From Streptomyces ficellus (GTDB taxonomy: Bacteria; Actinomycetota; Actinomycetes; Streptomycetales; Streptomycetaceae), in NCBI RefSeq assembly GCF_030406405.1, contig NZ_JAUEPL010000017.1, forward strand, positions 44,025 through 108,024: a stretch of 64,000 bases of DNA, written 5' to 3'. Below the pieces are notes generated by a model that made no database searches, was not told the origin of the DNA, and was given only the letters and a program-made list of their open reading frames with translations. How positions within the stretch are numbered: the first letter of the stretch is position 1; the number at the start of each line of letters is the position of its first letter. This document shows positions 9,104-16,851 of the stretch, in pieces. The position numbers and the translations under genes were made by a program.

Positions 9104-10015
9104 TCAGCCCTTCACCGCGCCGGCGCTGAAGCCGGTGATCAGCCACTTCTGGATGAAGGCGAAGACGATCACGACCGGGACGGCCGCGACGACACCGCCC
9201 GCCGCCAGCGCGCCCAGGTCCACGCTGTCGGCGCCGATCAGGGTGTTGAGGCCGACGGGGATGGTCTGCTTGTCCTGTTCGCTGAGGAACATCAGGGCGA
9301 ACAGGAAGTGGTTCCAGCTGTGGACGAAGGCGAAGGAGCCGACCGCGATGAGCCCGGGCCGCAGCAGCGGCAGGACCACCGCGCAGAAGGCGCGGAAGCG
9401 GGAGCAGCCGTCCACCCAGGCGGCCTCCTCCAGGGAGACCGGCACGTTCTTGATGAATCCGCTGATCAGGATGATGGACAGGGGCAGTTGGAAGACCGTC
9501 TCCGCGATAATGACGCTGCCCAGGGAGTTGATCATCCGCATGTTGCGGAAGATCTCGAAGAGCGGGACCAGCATCAGGGCGCCCGGGATGAACTGCGAGC
9601 ACAGCAGCGCCAGCATGAAGCCGTTCTTGATCCGGAAGGTGAACCGGGCCAGTGCGTATCCGCCGGACAGGGCGATGAGGGTGGTGGTGATCAGCGTGGC
9701 GACGCCGACGAGCATGCTGTTCTGGAAGAAGACCCCGAAGCTGCGTTCGTTCCAGACCTTGTCGAAGTGCTCGAAGGTCAGCGGCCAGGGCACCAGCGAC
9801 GTCGACCCGGCGGGCCGCAGCGCGAACAGCAGCATCCAGTAGAAGGGGACGAGCGTGAACAGCAGGTACAGCCCGAGCGGGACGTAGATCTGCCAGCGCG
9901 GTACGTCGTCGAAGGCGCGCTCCCGCTTCGGGGCGCGTGCCCCGGACGGGGGCGCGGGCGGCTGGGGCGTGGGCACGCGCGCGTGGGTGCCCTTCTCCGC
10001 GAGTGCGGCGGTCAT
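9104..10015 (-). CDS. Carbohydrate ABC transporter permease (MalG type)
   Basis: 303-aa integral membrane subunit. A hydrophilic Pro/Ala-rich N-terminus (about 1-30) precedes six predicted transmembrane segments, and the cytoplasmic EAA loop reads EAAWVDGCSRFRAF before a conserved LPLLRPG, the docking site for the ATPase. ATG 10015 overlaps the preceding permease stop by ATGA (10012-10015). It partners the permease at 10012-10944 and the lipoprotein at 2224-3570. Ligand inferred to be pectin-derived from the neighbourhood. Confidence 0.9.
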   Translation of the reverse strand: MTAALAEKGTHARVPTPQPPAPPSGARAPKRERAFDDVPRWQIYVPLGLYLLFTLVPFYWMLLFALRPAGSTSLVPWPLTFEHFDKVWNERSFGVFFQNSMLVGVATLITTTLIALSGGYALARFTFRIKNGFMLALLCSQFIPGALMLVPLFEIFRNMRMINSLGSVIIAETVFQLPLSIILISGFIKNVPVSLEEAAWVDGCSRFRAFCAVVLPLLRPGLIAVGSFAFVHSWNHFLFALMFLSEQDKQTIPVGLNTLIGADSVDLGALAAGGVVAAVPVVIVFAFIQKWLITGFSAGAVKG

Positions 10016-10944
10016 GTGCGGTCGCCTCCGAACTTGCTCAGGCGCAGATAGAGGATCGAGCAGAACAGGAGGATCACGAACGCGACGGTGGTCAGCGCGG
10101 AGGCGTATCCGAAGTCGTGGCCCTCGATGCCGGTGTTGGCGATCATCAGGGGCAGCGTCGTGGTGACCCCGGCCGGACCGCCGCCCGTGAGGGTGTAGAG
10201 CAGGTCGACGTTGTTGAACTCCCAGACGCCGCGCAGCAGCGTGGAGAGGATGATGGCGTCCTTCAGGTGCGGCAGGGTGATGTGGACGAACTGCCGCAGC
10301 CGGCCCGCGCCGTCCACCGACGCCGCCTCGTACAGGTCCCTGGGGATGGACTGGAGGTCGGCGAGGATGAGGATGGCGAAGAAGGGGACGCCGCGCCACA
10401 GTTCGGCGACGACCGCCGCCCAGAAGACGGTGCCCGTGTCGGAGAGCACGGAGGTGCCGTAGGAGCCGACGCCGATGTCGGCGAGGTAGCGGCTCATGCC
10501 GGTGGACGGGTTGTAGAGCAGCATCCAGATGGTGGTGGTCAGCACGCCGGAGACGGCCCATGGCGAGAAGACCAGGGCGCGGGCGACGGCCCGGCCGACG
10601 AAGGTCTGGTTGACCAGCAGGGCCAGCACCAGCCCGAGGGCCAGTTGCAGGCTCACCTGGACGATGACCCACTTGGCGCTGAAGCCGAGCGTGGGCCAGA
10701 AGAGCGGGTCCTCGGTGAAGATGCGGGTGAAGTTGTCCAGCCCCGCGTAGCCGTTCTTCCAGGGCTTGGTGACGTTGTAGTTCTGCAGGCTGTAGTAGAA
10801 GACGCTCAGCACCGGGTAGGCGATGAAGCCGACCATGAGCAGGGCGGCGGGCGCGATCAGCAGGTAGGGGAGGCGGCGTGGTTCGGCTCCCGTGCCGCGC
10901 CGGCGGGCCCGGGGCTGTTTCGCCACGGCTGCGGCTTGGGCCAT
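10012..10944 (-). CDS. Carbohydrate ABC transporter permease (MalF type)
   Basis: 310-aa membrane permease with an Arg-rich cytoplasmic N-terminus, about six hydrophobic helices and the EAA motif EAASVDGAGRLRQF followed by ITLPHLKDA. ATG 10944 was chosen; a GTG one codon upstream is possible. It is the first gene of the transport and depolymerisation train; the 94-bp region before it holds a perfect palindrome (10974-10987) that could serve as a regulator site. The family is clear; the ligand is inferred from the surrounding pectinases. Confidence 0.9.
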   Translation of the reverse strand: MAQAAAVAKQPRARRRGTGAEPRRLPYLLIAPAALLMVGFIAYPVLSVFYYSLQNYNVTKPWKNGYAGLDNFTRIFTEDPLFWPTLGFSAKWVIVQVSLQLALGLVLALLVNQTFVGRAVARALVFSPWAVSGVLTTTIWMLLYNPSTGMSRYLADIGVGSYGTSVLSDTGTVFWAAVVAELWRGVPFFAILILADLQSIPRDLYEAASVDGAGRLRQFVHITLPHLKDAIILSTLLRGVWEFNNVDLLYTLTGGGPAGVTTTLPLMIANTGIEGHDFGYASALTTVAFVILLFCSILYLRLSKFGGDRT

Positions 10945-10973
10945 GACATGTCTCCGTTCGGTGTACGAGGCGG

Positions 10974-10987
10974 GCGAAGCGCTTCGC
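10974..10987. promoter_or_regulatory. 14-bp perfect palindrome GCGAAGCGCTTCGC, candidate operator
   Basis: A perfect 14-bp inverted repeat 30 bp upstream of the first permease start. The AAGCGCTT core is typical of LacI-family operators in Streptomyces sugar loci. No LacI gene is present in the window, so the regulator would be encoded elsewhere, or the site belongs to another palindrome-binding protein. Confidence 0.55.
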
Positions 10988-10994
10988 GGATGAC

Positions 10995-11010
10995 GTTCGG
11001 GATGCCGAAC
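10995..11010 (-). terminator. Small hairpin after the IlvD/Edd dehydratase gene
   Basis: GTTCGG and CCGAAC form a 6-bp stem with a 4-nt loop, 29 bp after the dehydratase stop. There is no T-run. It could be a weak terminator separating the dehydratase set from the permease operon, or a second regulatory dyad beside the palindrome at 10974-10987. Confidence 0.35.
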
Positions 11011-11038
11011 AGACGTGATCCCGGTTCCGCGCAGGGGT

Positions 11039-12754
11039 TCAGCCCGCGTAGGGGTCCGGCACCTCGCCTTTTCGGGCCAGGAACGCGAAGTCGCAGCCGG
11101 TGTCGGCCTGGGTGATCTGCTCGCTGTAGAGGGCGCCGTAGCCGCGCCCGTACCGGGGCGGGGGCGGCGTCCACTCGGCCCGGCGCCGCGCAAGCTCCGC
11201 CTCGGGCACGTCGAGGTGGAGCGTGCGCGCCTGGACGTCGAGGGTGATGGGGTCACCGGTGCGGACCAGGGCCAGGGGCCCGCCCACGTACGACTCGGGT
11301 GCGATGTGCAGGACGCACGCGCCGTAACTGGTGCCGCTCATCCGGGCGTCGGAGATCCGCACCATGTCCCGCACGCCCTGCTTGAGCAGGTGGTCGGGGA
11401 TGGGCAGCATCCCGTACTCGGGCATGCCGGGACCGCCCTTGGGGCCGGCGCCCCGCAGCACGAGCACATGGTCGCGGGTGATGCCGAGGTCCGGGTCGTT
11501 GATGGTGCGCTGCATGGTCCGGTAGTCGTCGAAGACGACGGCGGGTCCGGTGTGCTTGAGCAGGTGGGGTTCGGCCGCGATGTGCTTGATGACGGCGCCG
11601 TCGGGGCAGAGGTTGCCGCGCAGGACCGCGACCCCGCCCTCCCGGGCGAGCGGGTTGTCGCGCGGCCGGATCACGTCGTCGTCGTGCACCAGCGCGCCGT
11701 CGAGCTGTTCGCGCATCGTGGGGTGCGCGACGGTCGGCCGGTCCAGGTGGAGCAGATCGGTGATCCGCGACAGGAACCCGGGCAGTCCGCCGGCGAAGTG
11801 GAAGTCCTCCATGAGGTGGCGCCCGCCGGGGCGGAGGTTGGCGAGCACGGGCACGGTCCGCGCGATCCGGTCGAAGTCGTCCAGGGTGAGCGTGACGCCG
11901 GAGCGGCCGGCCATGGCGATCAGGTGGATCACCGCGTTGGTGGAGCCGCCCAGCCCGAGGACGGTCGTCACGGCGTCCTCGTACGCCTCCGGGGTGAGGA
12001 TCCGCGACAGCTTCAGGTCCTGGCGTACGAGGTCGACGATCCGCATCCCGGAGGCGGCGGCCATCCGGTCGTGGCCGGAGTCGACGGCCGGGATGGAGGA
12101 GGCCCCCGGCATGGTGACGCCCAGTGCCTCGGCGGCGGCCGTCAGCGTGGAGGCGGTGCCCATGGTCATGCAGTGGCCGGGCGAGCGGGCGAGCCCGCTC
12201 TCCAGTTCGGCCATCTCGCAGTCGCCGATGAGCCCGGCCCGCTTGTCGTCCCAGTATTTCCACATGTCCGTGCCGGAGCCCAGGACTTCGCCCCGCCAGT
12301 GGCCCGGCAGCATCGGCCCGGCCGGTACGAAGACGGTGGGCAGGTCGACCGTGGCGGCACCCATGAGCAGTGCGGGCGTGGACTTGTCGCAGCCGCCCAT
12401 CAGCACCGCGCCGTCCACCGGATAGGACCGGAGCAGTTCCTCCGTCTCCATCGCCAGCATGTTGCGGTACAGCATGGGGGTGGGCTTCTGGAACGTCTCG
12501 GAGAGGGTGGAGACCGGGAATTCGAGCGGGAAGCCCCCGGCCTGCCACACGCCCCGCTTCACGGCCTGGGCGCGGTCGCGCAGGTGGACGTGGCAGGGGT
12601 TGATGTCGGACCAGGTGTTGAGGATGGCGATGACCGGCTTGCCGAGGTGCTCCTCGGGCAGGTAGCCGAGCTGCCGGGTACGGGCCCGGTGGCTGAACGA
12701 GCGGAGCCCGTCCGTCCCGTACCACTGGTGGCTGCGGAGCTGTTCGGGGTTCAT
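11039..12754 (-). CDS. IlvD/Edd family sugar-acid dehydratase (L-arabinonate dehydratase-like)
   Basis: 571-aa iron-sulfur dehydratase that converts an aldonate to a 2-keto-3-deoxy acid. Family hallmarks are NTWSDINPCH near residue 46, GGCDKSTP with a cluster-ligand Cys, GDCEMAE, a GHCMTMGTAST segment and GLGGSTNAV. Length matches sugar-acid members rather than the longer 6-phosphogluconate dehydratase. It overlaps the DHDPS-family gene by ATGA (12751-12754), the arrangement of bacterial pentonate pathways in which a dehydratase feeds a 2-keto-3-deoxy-pentonate dehydratase or aldolase. L-arabinonate is the best guess since arabinan is a pectin side chain; galactonate or another aldonate is possible. 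Dihydroxy-acid dehydratase of branched-chain synthesis is unlikely given the context. Confidence 0.82.
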   Translation of the reverse strand: MNPEQLRSHQWYGTDGLRSFSHRARTRQLGYLPEEHLGKPVIAILNTWSDINPCHVHLRDRAQAVKRGVWQAGGFPLEFPVSTLSETFQKPTPMLYRNMLAMETEELLRSYPVDGAVLMGGCDKSTPALLMGAATVDLPTVFVPAGPMLPGHWRGEVLGSGTDMWKYWDDKRAGLIGDCEMAELESGLARSPGHCMTMGTASTLTAAAEALGVTMPGASSIPAVDSGHDRMAAASGMRIVDLVRQDLKLSRILTPEAYEDAVTTVLGLGGSTNAVIHLIAMAGRSGVTLTLDDFDRIARTVPVLANLRPGGRHLMEDFHFAGGLPGFLSRITDLLHLDRPTVAHPTMREQLDGALVHDDDVIRPRDNPLAREGGVAVLRGNLCPDGAVIKHIAAEPHLLKHTGPAVVFDDYRTMQRTINDPDLGITRDHVLVLRGAGPKGGPGMPEYGMLPIPDHLLKQGVRDMVRISDARMSGTSYGACVLHIAPESYVGGPLALVRTGDPITLDVQARTLHLDVPEAELARRRAEWTPPPPRYGRGYGALYSEQITQADTGCDFAFLARKGEVPDPYAG

Positions 12755-13674
12755 ATGCTCCAGCCCCCGACCATCTCGGCGATCTCCGCGCGGCTCGCTT
12801 CGGGCAGCGGGCGGCTCGGCGGGCGCACGTCACGGCGGCACAGGCCGAGGGCCTGGAGGGCCTCCTTGACGACGGTGACGTTGTTGGCGGACTGGTCGGC
12901 GGCGCGCAGGTCCTCGAAGGGGCGGATCTGTTCCCAGACCTTGGCGGCGGCCGGGTAGTCGGCGGTGCGCAGCGCCTCCAGCATGGCGAGCGAGACGGCC
13001 GGTGCGACGTTGACCAGACCGGAGGTGAAGCCGGTCGCGCCCATGGCCCAGTAGGAGGGCGCGTACAGCTCGGCGAGTCCGGCGACCCACACGAACCGGT
13101 CGATGCCGGCGTCCCGGGCGACGGCGCCGAAGCGGGCGGCGTCGGGCACGGCGTACTTCACGCCGATGACGTTGGGGCACAGCTCGCCGAGCCGGGCGAT
13201 GGTGGCGCCGTCGAGGAGCGGGTTGCGGATGTAGGGCACGACGCCCAGCTCGGGGACGGCGTCGGCGATCTCGCGGTGGTAGTCGATCCAGCCGTCGCGC
13301 GAGACGTACGGGTGCACGGGCTGGTGGACCATGACCATGCCGGCGCCCGCCTCGCGCGCGTGGCGGGCGGCGGCCGTCGCGGTGGGCACGTCGTGCCCGA
13401 CGCCGACGAGGACGGCGGCGCGCTCGCCGGCCTCCTCGATGGTCAGCTCGGTGACCAGGCGGCGCTCCTCGGGGGTGAGGGTGTAGAACTCGCCGGTGTT
13501 GCCGTTGGGGGTGAGCGCCCGCACGCCGCCGTCGAGCAGCCTGCGCAGCAGCGCGCGGTAGGTGTCGCGCTCGACGCCGCCCCCGGCGTCGAAGGGCGTC
13601 ACGGGGATCGCGACGACGTCCGCCAGTGCCGCCCTCGACGACGCGTGGTCCATGCGGCTGTCCCTTTCCCTCAT
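12751..13674 (-). CDS. Dihydrodipicolinate synthase-family lyase/dehydratase
   Basis: 307-aa (beta/alpha)8 class I aldolase-type enzyme. The Schiff-base lysine is K173 in the IGVKYA strand, and the NGNTGEFYTL segment near residue 50 corresponds to the family GxxGE motif that binds the pyruvoyl part. Start ATG 13674 overlaps the GntR stop (ATGA); an internal ATG at 13653 is less well coupled. Acting after the IlvD/Edd enzyme it could dehydrate 2-keto-3-deoxy-L-arabinonate to 2-oxoglutarate semialdehyde, or cleave it. True DapA function is unlikely because of the sugar-acid neighbours. Confidence 0.83.
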   Translation of the reverse strand: MRERDSRMDHASSRAALADVVAIPVTPFDAGGGVERDTYRALLRRLLDGGVRALTPNGNTGEFYTLTPEERRLVTELTIEEAGERAAVLVGVGHDVPTATAAARHAREAGAGMVMVHQPVHPYVSRDGWIDYHREIADAVPELGVVPYIRNPLLDGATIARLGELCPNVIGVKYAVPDAARFGAVARDAGIDRFVWVAGLAELYAPSYWAMGATGFTSGLVNVAPAVSLAMLEALRTADYPAAAKVWEQIRPFEDLRAADQSANNVTVVKEALQALGLCRRDVRPPSRPLPEASRAEIAEMVGGWSI

Positions 13675-14339
13675 GAGTGGTCCTCGCCGTCGGGGAAGGC
13701 CCGCTGGACGAAGGAGGCGATGTGGTCGTGCAGGGCGCTCGCGGCGCCCTCGGCGTCCCCGGCCAGCGCCAGGCCGAGGATCTGCCGGTGCTCGTCGGCC
13801 TCGCGCTGCCAGGAGGGGTCGGTGCTCCAGGCGACGGTCGACACGAGCGCGGCCTGCTCGCGCACCTCGTCGAGCATCCTGGCCAGCAGCGGGTTGCCGC
13901 ACGGCAGGTACAGGGCGCGGTGGAACTCCCGGTTGGCGAGGGAGCGTTCGGCCTGGTCGGCGGCGCTGTCGGCGTCGATGAGCGCCTGCCCGGCGGCCTC
14001 CAGGGACGCGCGGCGGGTGATGGTGCGGCGCAGCGCCTCGGGTTCGAGGAGCAGCCGTACGTCGTACACCTCGCGGGCCATGGCCGCGTCGACGGTGCGG
14101 ACGGTGACGCCCTTGTACTGGCTCATGACGACGAGTCCGGTTCCGGCGAGGGTCTTCAGGGCTTCCCGTACGGGCGTCTTGGACACTCCGTACTGCGCGG
14201 CCAGTTCGGCCTCCACCAGCGCTTTGCCGGGGGCGAACTGCCCGGTGAGGATGGCGTGTTTGATCGCTTCCAGCACGTACTGCGTGCGGGAGGGGATCGG
14301 GGTGGGGGCGGCGAAGGCCATACGGGCGACTGCTCTCAT
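13671..14339 (-). CDS. GntR-family transcriptional regulator, FCD subfamily
   Basis: 222-aa ligand-responsive repressor or activator. The winged helix-turn-helix covers about 18-85 (LVEAELAAQYGVSKTPVREA contains the recognition helix) and the all-helical FCD effector domain about 95-215 has the Asp/His metal-type residues. Start could be ATG 14339 or ATG 14321; the former is listed. It is the first gene of a coupled trio with the lyase and dehydratase, so it is probably autoregulated through the dyad cluster at 14349-14386 immediately upstream. The effector is likely a sugar acid from this pathway. Confidence 0.88.
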   Translation of the reverse strand: MRAVARMAFAAPTPIPSRTQYVLEAIKHAILTGQFAPGKALVEAELAAQYGVSKTPVREALKTLAGTGLVVMSQYKGVTVRTVDAAMAREVYDVRLLLEPEALRRTITRRASLEAAGQALIDADSAADQAERSLANREFHRALYLPCGNPLLARMLDEVREQAALVSTVAWSTDPSWQREADEHRQILGLALAGDAEGAASALHDHIASFVQRAFPDGEDHS

Positions 14340-14348
14340 ATCTCACGT

Positions 14349-14386
14349 ATCGCGTCTCATATATGACGTACGAAGTACGACGCGAT
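14349..14386. promoter_or_regulatory. Nested inverted repeats upstream of GntR gene, candidate operator
   Basis: Outer arms ATCGCGTC (14349-14356) and GACGCGAT (14379-14386) are an exact 8-bp inverted repeat. Between them lie two more dyads: the perfect TCATATATGA (14357-14366) and CGTAC-GAA-GTACG (14367-14379). The two inner dyads are almost symmetric about the centre of the outer repeat. The AT-rich core is unusual for this genome. It begins 10 bp before the regulator start, so bound protein would block transcription of the regulator trio. Confidence 0.6.
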
Positions 14387-14426
14387 GAAGTTAGGGCGGT
14401 GGCATGGATTCGTCAACGCTTCTGAC

Positions 14427-14456
14427 AAAAAAGGCCCGACCGGATCGGCCGGGCCT
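14427..14456 (-). terminator. Intrinsic terminator of the TIM-barrel/dehydratase operon
   Basis: A strong GC stem (14433-14442 with 14446-14455, one mismatch) is followed on the minus strand by six T residues (14427-14432 as A on the plus strand). It ends transcripts reading from 16605 through 14501 and insulates the GntR promoter region. Confidence 0.85.
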
Positions 14457-14500
14457 CCACAGGGGCGGGGACACGGGATGTTGGGGCGCGCGGCGCCGCG

Positions 14501-15679
14501 TCAGCGCAGGGCCCGCAGGGCCTTGGTGACCGCCGCGAGGTCCGGGGTGGAGGCCAGGCCCGCGTGGTACAGGCGCAGTTCGGTGGCGCCCAGCTCGCGG
14601 GCGCGGGCCGCGTCGGCGGCGAGGGTGGCCGGGGAGCCGCCCATGCCGGTCACCACCGTGAAGTTGGCCGCGAGAACGGTGTCCACGCGCGCGTGCGCGG
14701 CGAACGGCGGCAGCACCGTCTCCGCGCCGCCGCCCGTGCAGGGCAGGACGACGCCGTCCGCGACGGACAGGATGTGCGCGGGGTCCACGCCGGGGTTGGC
14801 GCCCGTGCGGTACGGGGCGGGGTCGGCGTGCAGCAGGATCCGGAAGCCCGCGGGGGCGGCCGCCCGTACCGCCGCGATGGCCGCCTCCTGGAGGGTGCGG
14901 GCGGCCCGGGTGCGCCAGGCGAGGGTGGCCGCGGCGGCACCGGCGCCCAGGAGCTTCTCGACGGCGGGCCACCCGGCTTCTGGTGATCCGCCCGACGCCC
15001 ACACGGGCTCCAGGGCGCGGCGCACGGTGGCGCCCAGCTCGTCGGGGTCCAGGCCCTCCCCGGCGTACCCGTCACGGCAAGTGGCGCAGAAGCACAGGGA
15101 CATCAGGTACTGCGCGGCGTCCCCGAGGGCGACGCCGCCGGTCTTGTCGTGGGCGTGCAGGTGCGCCATGCCGTACCAGCCGCACGACTCCAGCTCCGTG
15201 CCGCGCGCCGCGGGACGCACCGCCGCCTCGGCGGCCAGATCGGTGAGGTAGTCCCGTACGGCGCTCTGCGCGACGCACGGCGCCCACGGGTAGCGGTCGC
15301 CGTACGCGTTGACCACCGACGTGCCGGGGTGCTCGGCACCCAGGCGGGAGCTGTGCGCGAGGACGACCCAGCTGTGTACGTCGAGTCCGGCGGCCTCCAG
15401 TGCCTCGGTGGCCTCCCCGTACGCGTCGCCGGGCGCCCACCGGCCCGCCGCGTACGGCCGCGGTTCACGGCCCGCCCAGCGGGCGGGGTCGGGCGGGTAG
15501 AGGACGGCCGCGTACTCGGCGGTGACCACGCGGTGGCGCGGGTGACGCGGCGTCAGGGCGCGGGTGGAGTGGTACGCGGCGGCGAGGGTGACCTGCCGCA
15601 CGCCGAGGTCCGCGATCCGGGCGGGGGCGTCCGGGTCTCCGATGACGTCCCAGGGGTAGACGAAGGTGGCGGTCTTCAC
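14501..15679 (-). CDS. Uncharacterised TIM-barrel-like protein coupled to uronate catabolism
   Basis: 392-aa protein with no signal peptide and no family I can name with confidence. It has repeated beta-alpha patterns, starting MKTATFVYPWDVIGD, consistent with a glycosidase- or isomerase-type barrel; a Cys cluster CFCATC near residue 198 resembles a motif seen in some barrel proteins of glycosidase type. His/Asp-rich segments (HLHAHDKTGG near 175, LLHADPAP) could be catalytic or metal-binding. Its start overlaps the stop of the 5-dehydro-4-deoxyglucarate dehydratase by ATGA (15676-15679), so the two are co-translated, and a T-tract terminator follows. Function unknown; a missing step such as lactone or aldarate processing is speculation. 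Confidence 0.72.
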   Translation of the reverse strand: MKTATFVYPWDVIGDPDAPARIADLGVRQVTLAAAYHSTRALTPRHPRHRVVTAEYAAVLYPPDPARWAGREPRPYAAGRWAPGDAYGEATEALEAAGLDVHSWVVLAHSSRLGAEHPGTSVVNAYGDRYPWAPCVAQSAVRDYLTDLAAEAAVRPAARGTELESCGWYGMAHLHAHDKTGGVALGDAAQYLMSLCFCATCRDGYAGEGLDPDELGATVRRALEPVWASGGSPEAGWPAVEKLLGAGAAAATLAWRTRAARTLQEAAIAAVRAAAPAGFRILLHADPAPYRTGANPGVDPAHILSVADGVVLPCTGGGAETVLPPFAAHARVDTVLAANFTVVTGMGGSPATLAADAARARELGATELRLYHAGLASTPDLAAVTKALRALR

Positions 15680-16605
15680 GCGCCGCTCCCCACCAGGGCC
15701 CGGCCGCGTTCGATGATCTCGGCGAGTTCATCGATGTGGGCGGGCGCGGGTTCGCTGAGCGGCGGGCGGACCTCGCCGACGTCCAGTCCGCCCAGCCGCA
15801 CGGCCGCCTTGACGAGCGAGACCGCGTATCCCCGGCCCTTGGCGCGCAGTTCGACCAGCGGCCGGTAGAAGCCGTCGATGAGCCGGTTCACGGTCGCCTC
15901 GTCGCCGCCGTTCAGCGCCCGGTGGAAGGCGAGGGCGAGGTCGGGGGCGAAGCAGAAGACGGCGGAGGAGTAGAGCGTGACGCCGATGCCCCGGTAGGCG
16001 AGGCCGGTCAGTTCGGCGGTGGGCAGTCCGTTGAAGTACAGCAGGTCGAGCCCTTCGGCGCGTACGGCGCTGACGATGCGCTGCATCAGGTCCAGGTCGC
16101 CGTACCCGTCCTTGAGCCCGATCACTCCCTCGACGCGGGCGAGCCGCGCGACGGTCCCGGGGGCGAAGACGGCGTTGTCGCGCTGGTAGACGATCACCTC
16201 CAGGCCGGTCGCCCCGGCGAGGGCGGTGTAGTGGCGCAGCAGGCCCTCCTGGTCGGCGACGACGAGGTAGGGCGGCATGGCGAGCAGCCCGTCGGCGCCC
16301 GCCTCCTCGGCGAGCTTCGCGTACTGGATCGCGAGGGCCGTGCCGTATCCGGCGCCCGCGATCACCGGCACCCGCCCGGCGGTCTCCTCGACGGCGGCGG
16401 CGACGCAGGCGCGGAACTCCTCGGGGGTGAGGGCGTGGAACTCACCCGTGCCACAGCAGGCGAAGACCGCCCCGGCACCGGCCTCCACCCCGGCGCGCAC
16501 ATGCGCGCGGAACACCGTGAGGTCGAGCGCGCCGTCCGGTCCGTACGCGGTGACGGGGAAGAAGAGCAGGCCGTCGAGTCGGCCGGCGAGCGGGGCTGGG
16601 GTCAC
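15676..16605 (-). CDS. 5-dehydro-4-deoxyglucarate dehydratase
   Basis: 309-aa DHDPS-superfamily decarboxylating dehydratase converting 5-keto-4-deoxy-glucarate to 2-oxoglutarate semialdehyde in galactarate/glucarate catabolism. The FFPVTAYGPDG start, CCGTGEFHALT segment and K165 in GLKDGYGDLDLMQR are typical of this branch. GTG 16605 is preferred over an upstream TTG (16626) because GGGAG lies 5 nt before it. It is divergent from uronate dehydrogenase, sharing a 246-bp control region, which places both in oxidative galacturonate breakdown. No recognisable GarD or enolase-type galactarate dehydratase lies in the window. Confidence 0.88.
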   Translation of the reverse strand: MTPAPLAGRLDGLLFFPVTAYGPDGALDLTVFRAHVRAGVEAGAGAVFACCGTGEFHALTPEEFRACVAAAVEETAGRVPVIAGAGYGTALAIQYAKLAEEAGADGLLAMPPYLVVADQEGLLRHYTALAGATGLEVIVYQRDNAVFAPGTVARLARVEGVIGLKDGYGDLDLMQRIVSAVRAEGLDLLYFNGLPTAELTGLAYRGIGVTLYSSAVFCFAPDLALAFHRALNGGDEATVNRLIDGFYRPLVELRAKGRGYAVSLVKAAVRLGGLDVGEVRPPLSEPAPAHIDELAEIIERGRALVGSGA

Positions 16606-16668
16606 GGGCGCTCCCTGGACAGGCAACGTGCACGAATCTGACTATCGTCTACATTTCTGAACGCCGCC

Positions 16669-16698
16669 ACGCTAGGGCAGCCCCCTTGCGCCGGTCAA
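16669..16698 (-). promoter_or_regulatory. Promoter for dehydratase operon (TTGACC-N18-TAGCGT)
   Basis: On the minus strand TTGACC (16693-16698) and TAGCGT (16669-16674) are separated by 18 bp and match Streptomyces housekeeping elements. The predicted start falls about 55 nt before the GTG. The -35 box lies in one arm of the palindrome at 16694-16711. Confidence 0.6.
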
Positions 16699-16711
16699 GG
16701 CGACACTTGAC
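16694..16711. promoter_or_regulatory. Palindrome GTCAAG-N6-CTTGAC, candidate operator
   Basis: An exact 6-bp inverted repeat spaced by 6 bp. The right half is part of a 13-bp sequence CGACACTTGACGG (16701-16713) repeated exactly at 16752-16764, where it contains the -35 box of the divergent promoter. A protein binding both copies could repress both directions. The GntR/FCD regulator at 13671 is the nearest candidate. Confidence 0.5.
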
Positions 16712-16757
16712 GGAAAACCTCAACGCGGGCGCGGAGTTGACCCGCGCCCCGCGACAC

Positions 16758-16787
16758 TTGACGGTGTTCCGGGCGCCTCTTTAGCGT
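16758..16787 (+). promoter_or_regulatory. Promoter for uronate dehydrogenase (TTGACG-N18-TAGCGT)
   Basis: TTGACG (16758-16763) and TAGCGT (16782-16787) with an 18-bp spacer, the same spacing and -10 sequence as the divergent promoter. Predicted start near 16794 gives a leader of about 58 nt containing GAGGAG 10 nt before the ATG. Confidence 0.6.
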
Positions 16788-16851
16788 GTCCAGGCTTGTG
16801 AATGCTGCTCACGCAGGTGACCGGCCGCGCTTCTACCGAGGAGACCCGCCC

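Noticed and set aside
11039..12754. Dihydroxy-acid dehydratase (ilvD) of branched-chain amino-acid synthesis
   Set aside because: Overlap with a DHDPS-family lyase and GntR regulator in a sugar-acid cluster favours a sugar-acid dehydratase.
12751..13674. Dihydrodipicolinate synthase (dapA) linked to dapD at 24484
   Set aside because: Different operon, coupled to a sugar-acid dehydratase and regulator; the family is shared by many keto-acid lyases.
13671..14339. GntR as regulator of the neighbouring transporter operon only
   Set aside because: Its nearest dyads are at its own promoter and different dyads occur at 16694 and 10974, so a single target cannot be claimed from sequence.
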